A stretch of 64,000 nt of DNA from Flavisolibacter ginsengisoli DSM 18119 (GTDB taxonomy: Bacteria; Bacteroidota; Bacteroidia; Chitinophagales; Chitinophagaceae). The stretch is taken from positions 196,488 to 260,487 of the forward strand of contig NZ_FQUU01000002.1 in assembly GCF_900129295.1 (NCBI RefSeq), given 5' to 3'. The notes below the pieces were generated by a model. The model searched no databases. It saw only the letters and a program-made list of their open reading frames with translations, and was not told the origin of the DNA. A program made the translations under genes and the position numbers. Numbering within the stretch: the stretch's first letter is position 1; every line of letters begins with the position of its first letter. This document shows positions 27,628 to 37,611 of the stretch, piece by piece.

Positions 27628-28740
27628 TTGAAAAAGGTACTGAATATAGGTATAGTTGGCGCCGGTAGCTTCGCCGCATTTGCTTCGCAGGCATTCCTTG
27701 AAGTTGAAGGCGTTCGGGTATTGGCTGTTTCGGATATATCAAAAGAGGCGGGCAATCAATTGGCCAATAAATTAGAGGCCGAATTTCATGAAGATTATAT
27801 TAACCTGGTAACCGATAAAAGAATAGACCTGGTATATATTGCTTCACCACCGTTCCTTCATTATAAAATTTCAAGGGAAGCGTTAAGATCAGGCAAGCAT
27901 GTTATTTGCGAAAAGCCAGCAGCTTTATACCTGGAAGAAGCAGAAGAGTTGCAGGCGTTAGCCAGGGACTCTGGATTACTCTATGTTGTCAACCTGATGC
28001 AGCGCTACAATCCTTTGTACAGTAAGATAAAGACCATCATAAATGAAGGAATATTGGGTGCTTTCCTGCATGGATATTTTGAAAATTATGCAAGCGATGA
28101 GTATTTAGCAAGAGATCATTGGTTCTGGAAGGATTCCATGAGCGGGGGCATCTTTATTGAACATGGTGTTCACTTCTTTGACATGTTCTCTGGTTGGTTG
28201 GGGCAGGGCAAAGTTATCAATGCAATACAGCTAACCAGGCCAGGAGCCGGGCATGTCATTATAGACAGGGTGCAGGCAACATTGCTTTACCCACAAGGCA
28301 TAGTAAACTTTTACCACGGGTTTGACCAGCCCAAGGTACTCGACAGGCAGGAAATGAAACTTCAATTTGAAAGAGGCGACCTTACCCTTTATGAATGGGT
28401 GCCTGTTTCTATGAAACTTCACGGGATATTGAAGCAGGATGACAAGACCAGGTTGATGGAATTGTTAGAGCCAGCTGCTATAAGTCTTGATAGCCATTAC
28501 GTGGACCCCCAACATGCAACAGGAAGGTTTAATGCCATAAGCTATGATGACATGGTGACAATACAATACCAAAACAAGAATGGTAAGGAAGCATTGTACC
28601 AACAATTGCTAAGTGATATGCTAACAGATCAGTGGCAATGGATCATGGATAGAACTCATACCCGGGTGATCGATGATAATAATGCCGTGGAATCATTGCG
28701 TGTGGCAACAGAAGCAAAGCAGAAAGCAATAGTTTTTTAA
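27628..28740 (+). CDS. Gfo/Idh/MocA-family oxidoreductase
   Basis: 370 residues, TTG start 3 bp after the preceding stop. An N-terminal Rossmann fold (NIGIVGAGSFAAFASQAF, about 5-120) with the family motif EKPAA near residue 95, and a C-terminal beta-sheet domain (about 130-330) with an active-site-like GGIFIEHGVHFFDMFSGW. Such enzymes oxidise or reduce sugar hydroxyls with NAD(P). In this operon it probably acts on the imported sugar or one released by the GH130 enzymes. Exact reaction unknown. Confidence 0.9.
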   Translation: MKKVLNIGIVGAGSFAAFASQAFLEVEGVRVLAVSDISKEAGNQLANKLEAEFHEDYINLVTDKRIDLVYIASPPFLHYKISREALRSGKHVICEKPAALYLEEAEELQALARDSGLLYVVNLMQRYNPLYSKIKTIINEGILGAFLHGYFENYASDEYLARDHWFWKDSMSGGIFIEHGVHFFDMFSGWLGQGKVINAIQLTRPGAGHVIIDRVQATLLYPQGIVNFYHGFDQPKVLDRQEMKLQFERGDLTLYEWVPVSMKLHGILKQDDKTRLMELLEPAAISLDSHYVDPQHATGRFNAISYDDMVTIQYQNKNGKEALYQQLLSDMLTDQWQWIMDRTHTRVIDDNNAVESLRVATEAKQKAIVF

Positions 28741-28750
28741 TATTGAGTTT

Positions 28751-29650
28751 ATGTCAACAGCATTAGCGATGAACAAGAAAAAAGCAGGAAAGCTATCTAA
28801 GGCAAAGCTATTGCCTTACCTGATGGTCTCTCCCTACCTGCTATTTGTTCTCGTTTTCGTCGTATTCCCTGTGCTGTTTTGTTTGTTCCTGACGTTTCAT
28901 AAATGGAATATTATTGCCCCCATGCAATTTGCAGGCATGGATAATTATTCACGGCTTTTCCAGGACCGTCTTTTCTGGAAGGCTATTGGTAATACATTGA
29001 AGTTCCTGCTGCTCCATATTCCACTACAATTGATAGTATCCCTACTACTTGCCTGGTTATTAAACCAGAAGATCAGGGCAGTTTCATTTTTCAGGGCGTC
29101 ATTTTTTATGCCTGTTATTGTATCAGGGGTAGTGGTAACTATATTATGGCAGCAATTGCTGGGATATGATACCGGATTGATCAATAAGCTGCTAATGAGC
29201 ATTGGTTTGAATAAGGTTGGCTGGCTGGTAGACCCTGACATGGCTATTTATTCCATAGCGGTAATGGCAACCTGGAAAAATGTAGGCCTGTATGTGATAC
29301 TGTTCCTCGTAGGCCTGCAAACGGTGCCGCCACAGTATTACGAAGCATCAGAACTCGATGGTGCCTCCCGGTGGCAACAATTTTATCACATCACCCTGCC
29401 CATGATCAATCCTACTATTTTCATGGTAGTGATATTGTCCACTATTGGTGGGTTCTCTCTTTTTATTGAACCTTATATTATGACTGGAGGGGGACCCCTA
29501 AATACTACGCTATCCGCTGTACTTTATATATATAAACAGGCCTTTCAATATTACAACATGGGGTACTCTGCTACGCTGGGTTTCTTCTATGCTATAATGA
29601 TCATGACTGTGGTGGTGTTGCAAAAGAAATTCATTGAAAAAGAAGTATAA
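28751..29650 (+). CDS. Sugar ABC transporter permease (MalF-like)
   Basis: 299 residues with six predicted TM helices, starting with LPYLMVSPYLLFVLVFVVFP after a basic cytosolic start. The EAA loop that contacts the ATPase is seen as YYEASELDGASRWQQFYHIT followed by LP near 200-220. It pairs with the permease that starts 2 bp after its stop. Part of the binding-protein/permease/ATPase importer of this operon. Confidence 0.94.
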   Translation: MSTALAMNKKKAGKLSKAKLLPYLMVSPYLLFVLVFVVFPVLFCLFLTFHKWNIIAPMQFAGMDNYSRLFQDRLFWKAIGNTLKFLLLHIPLQLIVSLLLAWLLNQKIRAVSFFRASFFMPVIVSGVVVTILWQQLLGYDTGLINKLLMSIGLNKVGWLVDPDMAIYSIAVMATWKNVGLYVILFLVGLQTVPPQYYEASELDGASRWQQFYHITLPMINPTIFMVVILSTIGGFSLFIEPYIMTGGGPLNTTLSAVLYIYKQAFQYYNMGYSATLGFFYAIMIMTVVVLQKKFIEKEV

Positions 29651-29651
29651 C

Positions 29652-30479
29652 ATGAATGGAAGCTTCAACATAAAAAGAATTATTACTTATGCAGCCTTAA
29701 GCCTTGCAGCCCTCACTTTTATATACCCGTTTATCTGGATGATTGGAGCTTCCCTGGCACCGCTTCACGAGGTGGGGAATATGAAGTTCTGGCCTGCCCA
29801 CCCTACAATCAATAATTTCCAGTTGATGATCGGAAAGATACCAATTGGCCGATCCCTGTTTAACAGTTTGCTTGTGGCCTTGCTGACCACCTCATTGGTA
29901 TTGCTTACTGGATCCACGGTAGGCTATGCTCTGGCCAAACTGCAATTCAGGGGAAGACAACTGATATTTTATATCATTGTCTTTACCATGTCCCTCCCCT
30001 TCCAGATCACGTTGATACCCAACTATATTACCATGGTAAACCTGCGCCTGGTTGATACTTACATGGCATTGGTGGTACCGTTTGCAGTTAGTGCCTTCGC
30101 TATATTGATGTTCAGGCAGGCTTTCCAGGGATTGCCACAGGCTTTAATAGATGCTGCGCGGCTGGATGGTTGTTCAGAGCTAGGTCTCATTTTCAGGATA
30201 CTCTGGCCCAATATCAAACCAACCATCATCACCGTAGCGATACTTACATTTATTGGTTCATGGAACGAAGTGCTATGGCCTTTGATAGTGATACGAAATG
30301 AACAATTAATGACCATGCCCCAACTGGTAACCCTGTTTGCAGTAGGTGGCAGGGCAGACAGCCAGTTGGGTGTGAAAATAGCAGCAGCAGTATTGTTGGC
30401 ACTTCCTGTAATGATAGCCTTCCTGTTTTTTCAAAAGCATTTTATACAAAGTATGGCATCCACAGGACTGAAAGATTAA
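29652..30479 (+). CDS. Sugar ABC transporter permease (MalG-like)
   Basis: 275 residues from the ATG at 29652; in-frame codons upstream overlap the previous gene and are less likely. Six TM helices with the MalG-type start (YAALSLAALTFIYPFIWMIG) and EAA loop ALIDAARLDGCSELGLIFRI followed by LWP. It forms the translocation pore with the preceding permease. Confidence 0.94.
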   Translation: MNGSFNIKRIITYAALSLAALTFIYPFIWMIGASLAPLHEVGNMKFWPAHPTINNFQLMIGKIPIGRSLFNSLLVALLTTSLVLLTGSTVGYALAKLQFRGRQLIFYIIVFTMSLPFQITLIPNYITMVNLRLVDTYMALVVPFAVSAFAILMFRQAFQGLPQALIDAARLDGCSELGLIFRILWPNIKPTIITVAILTFIGSWNEVLWPLIVIRNEQLMTMPQLVTLFAVGGRADSQLGVKIAAAVLLALPVMIAFLFFQKHFIQSMASTGLKD

Positions 30480-30499
30480 TATAACAATAGGATCAATAA

Positions 30500-31927
30500 A
30501 TGAAAATCAACCGAAGTTCAATAAGATTATACGCATCTGCCGAAGCAGTGATCAATCAATACCTTCATCTGCCAGGGCCAGGACGTATAGAAAACATTGT
30601 TAGCCGCGTGAAGCTCCTGTCTGAAGACGAGGTAGAAAACTATATGATAGAAGTACAAAAGGATTTTTCTGCAAGGCATAGAAACCTGGAGGAAGTATTG
30701 TTAGATAATTATGGTAGGGTATGTAAAGAATATAAGGAAGACATTTCCTGGTTCTCTAATGCAAGGAAGTTATTGCTGGGGTCTTTTTTCACAAAAGAGT
30801 ATTCCATCCAGTCAGCCGCCCTGTTTAACCCTTCTATTGTTCCCCACCCAGACCAATCGGGCCTGGAAAACGGGGAACAACGGTTCATAATGAGCCTTCG
30901 GGCCACTGGTGAAGGACATATTTCTTCAGTGATCTTTAAAACAGGGACCATTGATAATATTGGCCGTATATCTCTTGATGCAGGATCAGGATATTTTACC
31001 AGCCTTAAAAAAAACACTCAAAAGACCTACAGTATTGATTTTATAAAGGAACGTGTAACCCTCATCCCCAACTTTAAAAAGGAAATATTGGATGCCCTTC
31101 CTGAATCTTTTACAGCCAATGAGGCATTATCAGCCATCGGGAAAGAATATCCGAAAGATGACAGTGAAGCCATTTCAGTGAAGATAATTGAACAAGTTTT
31201 TGATACCAATTATGAACTGCAATCATCTGCAGCCCTTCCCTTGACAGAAAAAGTAATCTTTCCTAATGCCAGGGCTGAATCAATGGGTATGGAAGATGTA
31301 CGGCTGGTGAAATTTACCCACGACAATGGGGAGACCTGTTATTATGGAACCTACACAGCCTACGATGGCCATCATATCAAAACACAATTGATAGAAACAA
31401 AAGACTTTGATGTCTTTGACATCCGTACGTTATCAGGAAATGCTATTTCAGATAAAGGAATGGCATTATTCCCCGAAAAAATCAAGGGGAAATATGTAAT
31501 GATATCCAGGCAGGGAGGTGAAAAGATGCAAATCATGTTCTCAGAAAACTTATACAGATGGGATGACTACCAGTTGTTGATGGAACCTGAATATCCATGG
31601 GAAATGGTGCAATTAGGCAATTGCGGTTCACCATTCAAAACAGAAAAAGGATGGGTGCTGCTTACGCATGGCGTAGGCCCAATGAGAACCTATGTTATCA
31701 GTGCTATACTCCTGGACCTGGAGGACCCATCAAAAATCATAGGTAGGCTGGACCACCCGCTCATCAAAGCAGATGAGAAGGAAAGGGAAGGGTATGTTCC
31801 CAATGTAGTATACACCTGTGGTTATCTGCCTCATGGCTCATTGCTACTTATCCCCTATGCTGTTTCAGATTCAGCTACGGGTTTTGTTACACTTGATCTG
31901 AACGAATTACTGAATGAGATGATCTAA
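30500..31927 (+). CDS. GH130-family glycoside phosphorylase/hydrolase (long form)
   Basis: 475 residues. An N-terminal helical extension (about 1-105) precedes a five-bladed beta-propeller. NPSIVPHPD begins the propeller and GMEDVRLVKF carries the Glu-Asp of the conserved (E)DxR active-site strand; MGLGNCGSP-like QLGNCGSPFKTEKGWVLLTH and YVPNVVYTCGYLPHG are further family motifs. No signal peptide, so cytosolic. GH130 enzymes act on beta-mannosides (phosphorolysis or hydrolysis of beta-1,4- or beta-1,2-mannosyl links). Subfamily cannot be fixed by eye, so phosphorylase versus mannosidase is open. A second GH130 protein lies two genes on. Confidence 0.85.
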   Translation: MKINRSSIRLYASAEAVINQYLHLPGPGRIENIVSRVKLLSEDEVENYMIEVQKDFSARHRNLEEVLLDNYGRVCKEYKEDISWFSNARKLLLGSFFTKEYSIQSAALFNPSIVPHPDQSGLENGEQRFIMSLRATGEGHISSVIFKTGTIDNIGRISLDAGSGYFTSLKKNTQKTYSIDFIKERVTLIPNFKKEILDALPESFTANEALSAIGKEYPKDDSEAISVKIIEQVFDTNYELQSSAALPLTEKVIFPNARAESMGMEDVRLVKFTHDNGETCYYGTYTAYDGHHIKTQLIETKDFDVFDIRTLSGNAISDKGMALFPEKIKGKYVMISRQGGEKMQIMFSENLYRWDDYQLLMEPEYPWEMVQLGNCGSPFKTEKGWVLLTHGVGPMRTYVISAILLDLEDPSKIIGRLDHPLIKADEKEREGYVPNVVYTCGYLPHGSLLLIPYAVSDSATGFVTLDLNELLNEMI

Positions 31928-31937
31928 TCAACTTAAT

Positions 31938-33242
31938 ATGAAAAAAGAATTACAGTTTTTAATATGTCTTTTTGCAATAAGTTGCATGGCGGCTACCTGT
32001 AAAAAGCAAAGCAATAATACACCGGTCACACCGGTGGACTCTTCTTTGGTGAATCTGCGCCACCTTGATTATTTATATACGCCATTCCAATTGGCTGCAG
32101 CCAATGTAGCCGGCATTTATATCTATTCAGAAGCACCTGATTACCACGTGGTAGCAGATGCTGATGAAGGATTTACCTGTGTTGATGATGTAGCAAGAGC
32201 GCTTCAGGTATACTGCAGGAGCAAGAGTTTTGATGTGGATACAGCTATTCAAAATAAGGCATTCAACCTGGCGCGGTTCATTGTAGGTATGCAATCTTCC
32301 AATGGGTATTTTTACAATTTTGTATTTCCCAACCTCACTATCAATACCAGTGGATCAACAAGTGTCAACATACCTAACTGGTGGTCATGGCGGGCTTTAT
32401 ATGCCTTATCGGAAACAGCCCCAAAGATCAGAACCAGGGATGCGGCCCTTGCAGGCACTATGGAGCTTTCCATTGAAAAGCTGGTGACCCGTATCAAAGC
32501 TGACCTGGTGAATATTCCCAAGGACCCTGAAATAGTGAATGGGATCATCATTCCAAAATGGTTGCCCGCAGGCAGCGGCACAGACCAGGCAGCCATTATG
32601 ATACTTGGTTTGATACCATATGCCTTAGCCAACAATGATGCAGTGATCAGGAATTATATACAAAAGCTCGCAGATGGCATTGGTATGATGCAGCAAGGTG
32701 ATGCCCTTCATTTTCCCTATTCGTGCATCCTAAGCTGGGCTAATACATGGCATGCCTATGGAGGTGACCAGGCTTATGCGCTGATGAAGGCAGGACAATT
32801 TTTAGGCGACCCTACTTACTCGGCAAAAGGAATGGCGGAAGTGGACAATTTTTATCCCTGGCTGTTGAAGAATGGAATGAAATCTTCGTTTGTGGTGGAA
32901 AGCAATGGCACAGAAATAAGGCTTTCCAGTGAAAAAACATACGAGCAGATAGCTTATGGTATAAGGCCCATGGTTACTGCCGCCACTGAAGCTTACAGGG
33001 TAACCAAGGATGATAAATACGCGGACATGGCAGGTCATCTTGCCGCATGGTTCTTTGGAGCCAATGATGCACAGGCCACTATGTATTCAACTGCTACCGG
33101 CAGAGGTTTTGACGGCATCCAATCTTCCAGTTCCATCAATAGAAACTCTGGTGCTGAATCTACCATAGAGGCCTTGATTGCCATGCAACATGTGGAAGCG
33201 TATCCTTCAATCAAAACTGCTTTACTGAAATACAAAAAATAA
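31938..33242 (+). CDS. Lipoprotein, probable (alpha/alpha)6-type glycoside hydrolase-like
   Basis: 434 residues with a lipoprotein-like signal (FLICLFAISCMAATC, then KK). The body is rich in alternating helices with Trp, Asp and Gly motifs typical of alpha/alpha-toroid carbohydrate enzymes: DEGFTCVDDVARALQVYCR (about 75-93), VGMQSSNGYFYNFVF, WSWRALYALSE, GTDQAAIMILGL and FDGIQSSSSINRNSGAESTI. I cannot assign a CAZy family. Its place between two GH130 genes and its export suggest that it cleaves mannoside-containing oligosaccharides in the periplasm or at the surface. Its stop overlaps the next start by one base (TAATG). Confidence 0.7.
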   Translation: MKKELQFLICLFAISCMAATCKKQSNNTPVTPVDSSLVNLRHLDYLYTPFQLAAANVAGIYIYSEAPDYHVVADADEGFTCVDDVARALQVYCRSKSFDVDTAIQNKAFNLARFIVGMQSSNGYFYNFVFPNLTINTSGSTSVNIPNWWSWRALYALSETAPKIRTRDAALAGTMELSIEKLVTRIKADLVNIPKDPEIVNGIIIPKWLPAGSGTDQAAIMILGLIPYALANNDAVIRNYIQKLADGIGMMQQGDALHFPYSCILSWANTWHAYGGDQAYALMKAGQFLGDPTYSAKGMAEVDNFYPWLLKNGMKSSFVVESNGTEIRLSSEKTYEQIAYGIRPMVTAATEAYRVTKDDKYADMAGHLAAWFFGANDAQATMYSTATGRGFDGIQSSSSINRNSGAESTIEALIAMQHVEAYPSIKTALLKYKK

Positions 33243-34378
33243 TGACTCCAATTGTTTCCGATAAGATCATATTAGCACCATCAGACATAGACCTGTCTTA
33301 TTCGCCCTTGCGCAAAGGATTGGATGCTCCAACCTATGTATTGGGTGCTTTTAATCCGGGAATGTGCAGACTGGCGAATGGAAACCTGCTGATAATGGTA
33401 CGCGTTGCTGAAGCCCTTTCTAATGCTGTAGTAGAAGATAAAGTGCATTGTATACGCTGGGCAAATGGCACGTACACCATGGATGCCTGGAACCTGGCGG
33501 ATGTAAGTATGAGTGATCCCCGGAAGTTCAGGATCAATGGCTATAACTTCCCTGTGTATGCCCTTACCTCCTTATCCTGGCTTTTACCCGTAGAATTGAA
33601 CCAGGATGGATCTTCAATTGAACATATGCACTATGACAAGATCATTGCTCCCACATTCACCAGCCAGGAGTATGGAATTGAGGATGCAAGGATATCGTTT
33701 ATTGATGGCCGTTATTATATGACCACCTGTTGCGTTAGTTCGGAAAGACATTCAACCATGTTGTATGTTTCGGATGATGGATTAAATTATAAAAGTCTTG
33801 GAATTGTGCTGGATCACCAGAATAAAGACATGCTTTTATTTGAAGGCAAAATATCCAACCAGTATTATGCCTTGACAAGGCCCCTGGGCGAATGTTATTT
33901 TGCCACAGCACCTGGTTCAATGTACCATCCCGGAGCTGGCATTCACCAGGCCTCATCCCCGGATCTTTTACACTGGAAGCCCTCAGACGAGCCCTTTTTA
34001 AGGGCACGAAAGTCTTCTTTATCCAATGTAAAAATTGGCGGAGGGACACCACCGGTTTTGACACAGGAGGGCTGGCTAATGCTTTACCATGGGGTAGAAA
34101 ACGCTTCTGAGGTAGGTACCTATCGTACCTTCTGGGCTTTGCTGGACAAAACAAATCCCACTGCAATACTACACCTTGCTGATTCAAAGCCTTTGCTGGA
34201 AGCTAATCCGGCATTAACCATTAACATGCAAAGCCAGGTGTACTTAAATGATGTTGTATTTACCACCGGCATAGCACCTTACGGAGATGATTATATATTG
34301 GCTTCAGGAGAATTGGACCTGGCCTGCAGGATCACCCGTGTAAAAAAAGAATATTTTTCAGTTTCACATCACAACTAA
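33242..34378 (+). CDS. GH130-family beta-mannoside phosphorylase/mannosidase (short form)
   Basis: 378 residues, no signal peptide, essentially a lone five-bladed propeller. AFNPGMCRLANGNLLIMVRV is the first blade; QEYGIEDARISFIDGRYYMT holds the conserved EDxR strand; FEGKISNQYYALTRP and KIGGGTPPVLTQEGWLMLYH follow the usual family order. It differs from the longer GH130 gene of the operon in lacking the N-terminal helices, so the two probably have different chain-length or linkage preference. Together they would break down imported beta-mannosides in the cytosol. Confidence 0.87.
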   Translation: MTPIVSDKIILAPSDIDLSYSPLRKGLDAPTYVLGAFNPGMCRLANGNLLIMVRVAEALSNAVVEDKVHCIRWANGTYTMDAWNLADVSMSDPRKFRINGYNFPVYALTSLSWLLPVELNQDGSSIEHMHYDKIIAPTFTSQEYGIEDARISFIDGRYYMTTCCVSSERHSTMLYVSDDGLNYKSLGIVLDHQNKDMLLFEGKISNQYYALTRPLGECYFATAPGSMYHPGAGIHQASSPDLLHWKPSDEPFLRARKSSLSNVKIGGGTPPVLTQEGWLMLYHGVENASEVGTYRTFWALLDKTNPTAILHLADSKPLLEANPALTINMQSQVYLNDVVFTTGIAPYGDDYILASGELDLACRITRVKKEYFSVSHHN

Positions 34379-34382
34379 GCTT

Positions 34383-35531
34383 ATGGCAGAAGTCATTTTA
34401 CAAAACATATCCAAGATTTATAGTGATGTTGATAAGCACATGGGCAGGCATAAAGCAGTAGATGATATTTCATTTACAGTGTATGATAAGGAGTTTATGG
34501 TGCTGGTAGGCCCGTCCGGTTGTGGAAAATCTACATTATTAAGGATGATTGCCGGGCTGGAAGAGATCAGTGAAGGCAACTTGCTGATAGATGGTAAAAG
34601 AATGAATGAAATGACTCCCCGGCAAAGGGACATTGCCATGGTCTTTCAAAACTATGCCTTGTACCCTCATATGACGGTCTATGATAACATGGCCTTTGGG
34701 TTAAAACTGCAAAACTTTAGCAAGGCAGACATAAAGAGTCGCGTTATGGAGACAGCCCAGTTACTTGAAATAGAAGATGAGCTCTATAAAAAGCCAAAAA
34801 CACTGTCTGGTGGGCAACGACAACGTGTGGCCATTGGGAGAGCTATAATACGTCGCCCTAAAGTATTTTTATTTGATGAACCATTAAGTAACCTGGATGC
34901 TAAACTAAGAAGCCAGATGCGGATAGAATTGCAAAGGCTTCACCGGGAGATCAATGCTACCATGATCTATGTGACGCATGACCAGACAGAAGCAATGACC
35001 CTTGGTCATAGAATAGCTGTATTAAACAAAGGGAAGCTGATGCAACTGGATACCCCAATGAATTTATATGAGCATCCCAACAATAAATTTGTGGCTGGTT
35101 TTATTGGTTCTCCTTCCATGAACTTTTTGAAGGGACGTATTATCAATGAAACAGGTTTGTATTTTGAAAACGAGTCTAAGCAATGCCGTTTTTCGTTAGG
35201 AAAAGATTTAGAAGCTTCATTAGGTAGCTATGTAAATACTGAAGTGATTCTTGGAATAAGGCCTGAAAATATTTTCCTTAAGGATGATGGCAGTCTTTCA
35301 GATTGTAGTTTGGAGGTCCTGGCTTTTGAGAACATGGGTAATGAACAGTTGATCTATTTATCAATTGGAAGCCAAACCATTATTGTTCGAAGACCACAAA
35401 CGCATGAAATTGAAATAGGAGATAAAGTTGCCCTTTCTTTCTCCAGGAAGAACATGCTTTTTATGGTTGATAGCACGGGGCAGGTAATTGACACCACCGT
35501 ACTTTCTAATGCTGGTTCAGGAAAGTTATAG
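34383..35531 (+). CDS. Sugar ABC importer ATPase (MalK/UgpC/MsmK-like)
   Basis: 382 residues with all ATPase motifs canonical: Walker A GPSGCGKST, Q-loop VFQNYALYPHMTVYDNM, signature LSGGQRQRVAIGRAI, Walker B VFLFDEPLSNLD, H-loop VTHDQTEAMTLG. A TOBE-type regulatory domain fills about 245-382 (VILGIRPENIFL). It is the energising subunit for the two permeases at 28751-30479 and the last gene of the operon. Confidence 0.95.
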   Translation: MAEVILQNISKIYSDVDKHMGRHKAVDDISFTVYDKEFMVLVGPSGCGKSTLLRMIAGLEEISEGNLLIDGKRMNEMTPRQRDIAMVFQNYALYPHMTVYDNMAFGLKLQNFSKADIKSRVMETAQLLEIEDELYKKPKTLSGGQRQRVAIGRAIIRRPKVFLFDEPLSNLDAKLRSQMRIELQRLHREINATMIYVTHDQTEAMTLGHRIAVLNKGKLMQLDTPMNLYEHPNNKFVAGFIGSPSMNFLKGRIINETGLYFENESKQCRFSLGKDLEASLGSYVNTEVILGIRPENIFLKDDGSLSDCSLEVLAFENMGNEQLIYLSIGSQTIIVRRPQTHEIEIGDKVALSFSRKNMLFMVDSTGQVIDTTVLSNAGSGKL

Positions 35532-35580
35532 ATTAGAACCAATCAAAATAATAATTGGACAGGTAAGCTATATAGATGCA

Positions 35581-37611
35581 TTACTCAACCAATGATGCAG
35601 GTAATAATATATTAAACCTCGCCCCTTTGCCTGGTTCACTTTCTGCCCAGATATGACCTTTATGATTTTCAACGACTTTCTGTACTATGGCTAATCCTAC
35701 TCCGGTACCAGCATATTCTGATCTACCGTGAAGGCGTTGAAAGAGTTGAAAGATCCGGGAAGCATCTTCATTTTTAAACCCAATACCATTATCGGCGATT
35801 TGTATCTTATAAAAGGAATCATTACTATTATCTAACTGGACATTTTGTATTTCAGTGCTTTTTACTACACTAACCCCTATATGCACTCTTGAACCTTCAT
35901 CCATTTTATGATATTTCAATGCATTGCTCAAAAGGTTTTGAAACATTTGACGCAATTGCCTGGCATCACCATTTATCCTGGGAAGGTCTTCATATACAAC
36001 AGAAGCGCCATTCTCAATAATAGTTGCTTCCATATCATCCAGCACATCCTGTACAACTGCAGAAAGGTCAACTTCCTGGAAACCCGTTATGCCAAGAGAT
36101 GTATTGGAATAAGCAAGCAGGTCATCTATCAAAACGCGCATTCTTTCTGTTGTTTTACTTATCCGCTCAGTAATCCTCTTATCTTCTTCATCAAGGTTAG
36201 GACCAATCTTTGCCATCAGACGATCCATGAAATAAGTTATTTTTCGCAAAGGTTCCTGAAGATCGTGGGAGGCTGCGTAAGTAAACTGTTTCAATTGTTC
36301 ATTTAACTGTGTCAATTCCTTTGTACGTTCCTCTATTTTTTGTTCAAGAATTTCTGCAGCTTTTCTTTCACTGGTAATGTCCATTACTGTACCTACAAGC
36401 GATACAGGTTGCTCTTTTTCGAAAATGTATTTCCCATTTAACCTGATCCACCGGAGAGTGTTATCAGGAAGAATTATACGTGCCTCGTAAAAAAGTTCGC
36501 CAGTTTTTAAAGCAAGCTCATGTGCTTTGGCCCTTATATTAATATCATCAGGATGAACTCCTTCAATAAGTACCCTGTGCGTAATGGCATTCTCGTCTTC
36601 AATGCCGAATATTTCTTTTAGTCGGGAAGAATAAATTATTTCCTGGTGCACCAGATCAATATCATAAGTGCCGAGATGAGCAGCTGCAGCTGCCAACCTG
36701 GTACGGGCTTCACTTTCTTCCACTTTCCTCCTGGCCATTACCTGCTCTGTAACATCAGTTGCCACTGCTAATATCCCGGAAATGGAGCCATCGCCTTCGC
36801 GAAAAGGCTCATACACAAAATTTAAATAAACGGTGTCAACACCGCCTTTACGGGGTAAAGGAACAGGGCGTTCATTGGCAACAAACTTTTCACCGGTTTT
36901 ATATACTTGTAGCAATATTTCCTCTAAACCCTGGTGCCTTGCTTCTGGTAATCCTTCAAAAATAGGACGATGTAATAGTTTTTCGGCTCCGCGTCCCCAT
37001 AACTCATACATTCTATCATTCGCAATTTCTACCATAAAACTAGGACCTTTCAATATGCTCATAGCTACAGGCGATTGCAAAATCGTATTTCGAAGATTAC
37101 ATTCACTTTCAATAATCTTCCTATTAGCCATAACCTTCTCCGTAGTTTCAATACAGGCACAGAACAACCCTCCCACTTTACCTGACTCATCCATAACAGG
37201 GCTGTAAGAAAATGTAAAGTAAGTTTCTTCAACATAGCCATGCCTGTTCATATACAATACCTGGTCATCGGACCAGGTGGAGGTACCCTGGAAAACCCTG
37301 TCTACCAATGGCCCAAGATCATCCCATATCTCAAACCATCCCTTTTTCCCGGATTTACCTAATAGATCGGGATGCTTTTCTCCGGCAATTATAATGTAAG
37401 CATCGTTATAGATGGTTGTCAGTTCCTCACCCCACCATACAAACATGGGAAATTTAGAATTCAAAAGAAGATTGACTGTAGTACGAAGACTTTGAGGCCA
37501 GGCTTCTGGCAACCCTAACGGGGTGGAACTCCAATCTTTTTGACGAATTAATTCACCCATTAAGCCCCCATTATTTAAAAATGCCGGAGACTGCGCTTCC
37601 TGGATTATCAT
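35581..37611 (-). CDS. Soluble PAS sensor histidine kinase
   Basis: 676 residues, no TM segments. An N-terminal PAS-like module of the WSSTPLGLPEAWPQSLRTTV type (about 20-150), two further PAS domains (about 155-280 and 290-415), HisKA with H-box YAASHDLQEPLRKITYFM (about 445-460), and HATPase_c with N-box NLLSNALKYH, G1 DNGIGFK and G2 GTGVGLAIV. It is divergent from the single-domain response regulator at 37945, which is a likely partner. Paralogous in plan to the kinases at 12969 and 38994. Confidence 0.93.
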   Translation of the reverse strand: MIIQEAQSPAFLNNGGLMGELIRQKDWSSTPLGLPEAWPQSLRTTVNLLLNSKFPMFVWWGEELTTIYNDAYIIIAGEKHPDLLGKSGKKGWFEIWDDLGPLVDRVFQGTSTWSDDQVLYMNRHGYVEETYFTFSYSPVMDESGKVGGLFCACIETTEKVMANRKIIESECNLRNTILQSPVAMSILKGPSFMVEIANDRMYELWGRGAEKLLHRPIFEGLPEARHQGLEEILLQVYKTGEKFVANERPVPLPRKGGVDTVYLNFVYEPFREGDGSISGILAVATDVTEQVMARRKVEESEARTRLAAAAAHLGTYDIDLVHQEIIYSSRLKEIFGIEDENAITHRVLIEGVHPDDINIRAKAHELALKTGELFYEARIILPDNTLRWIRLNGKYIFEKEQPVSLVGTVMDITSERKAAEILEQKIEERTKELTQLNEQLKQFTYAASHDLQEPLRKITYFMDRLMAKIGPNLDEEDKRITERISKTTERMRVLIDDLLAYSNTSLGITGFQEVDLSAVVQDVLDDMEATIIENGASVVYEDLPRINGDARQLRQMFQNLLSNALKYHKMDEGSRVHIGVSVVKSTEIQNVQLDNSNDSFYKIQIADNGIGFKNEDASRIFQLFQRLHGRSEYAGTGVGLAIVQKVVENHKGHIWAESEPGKGARFNILLPASLVE

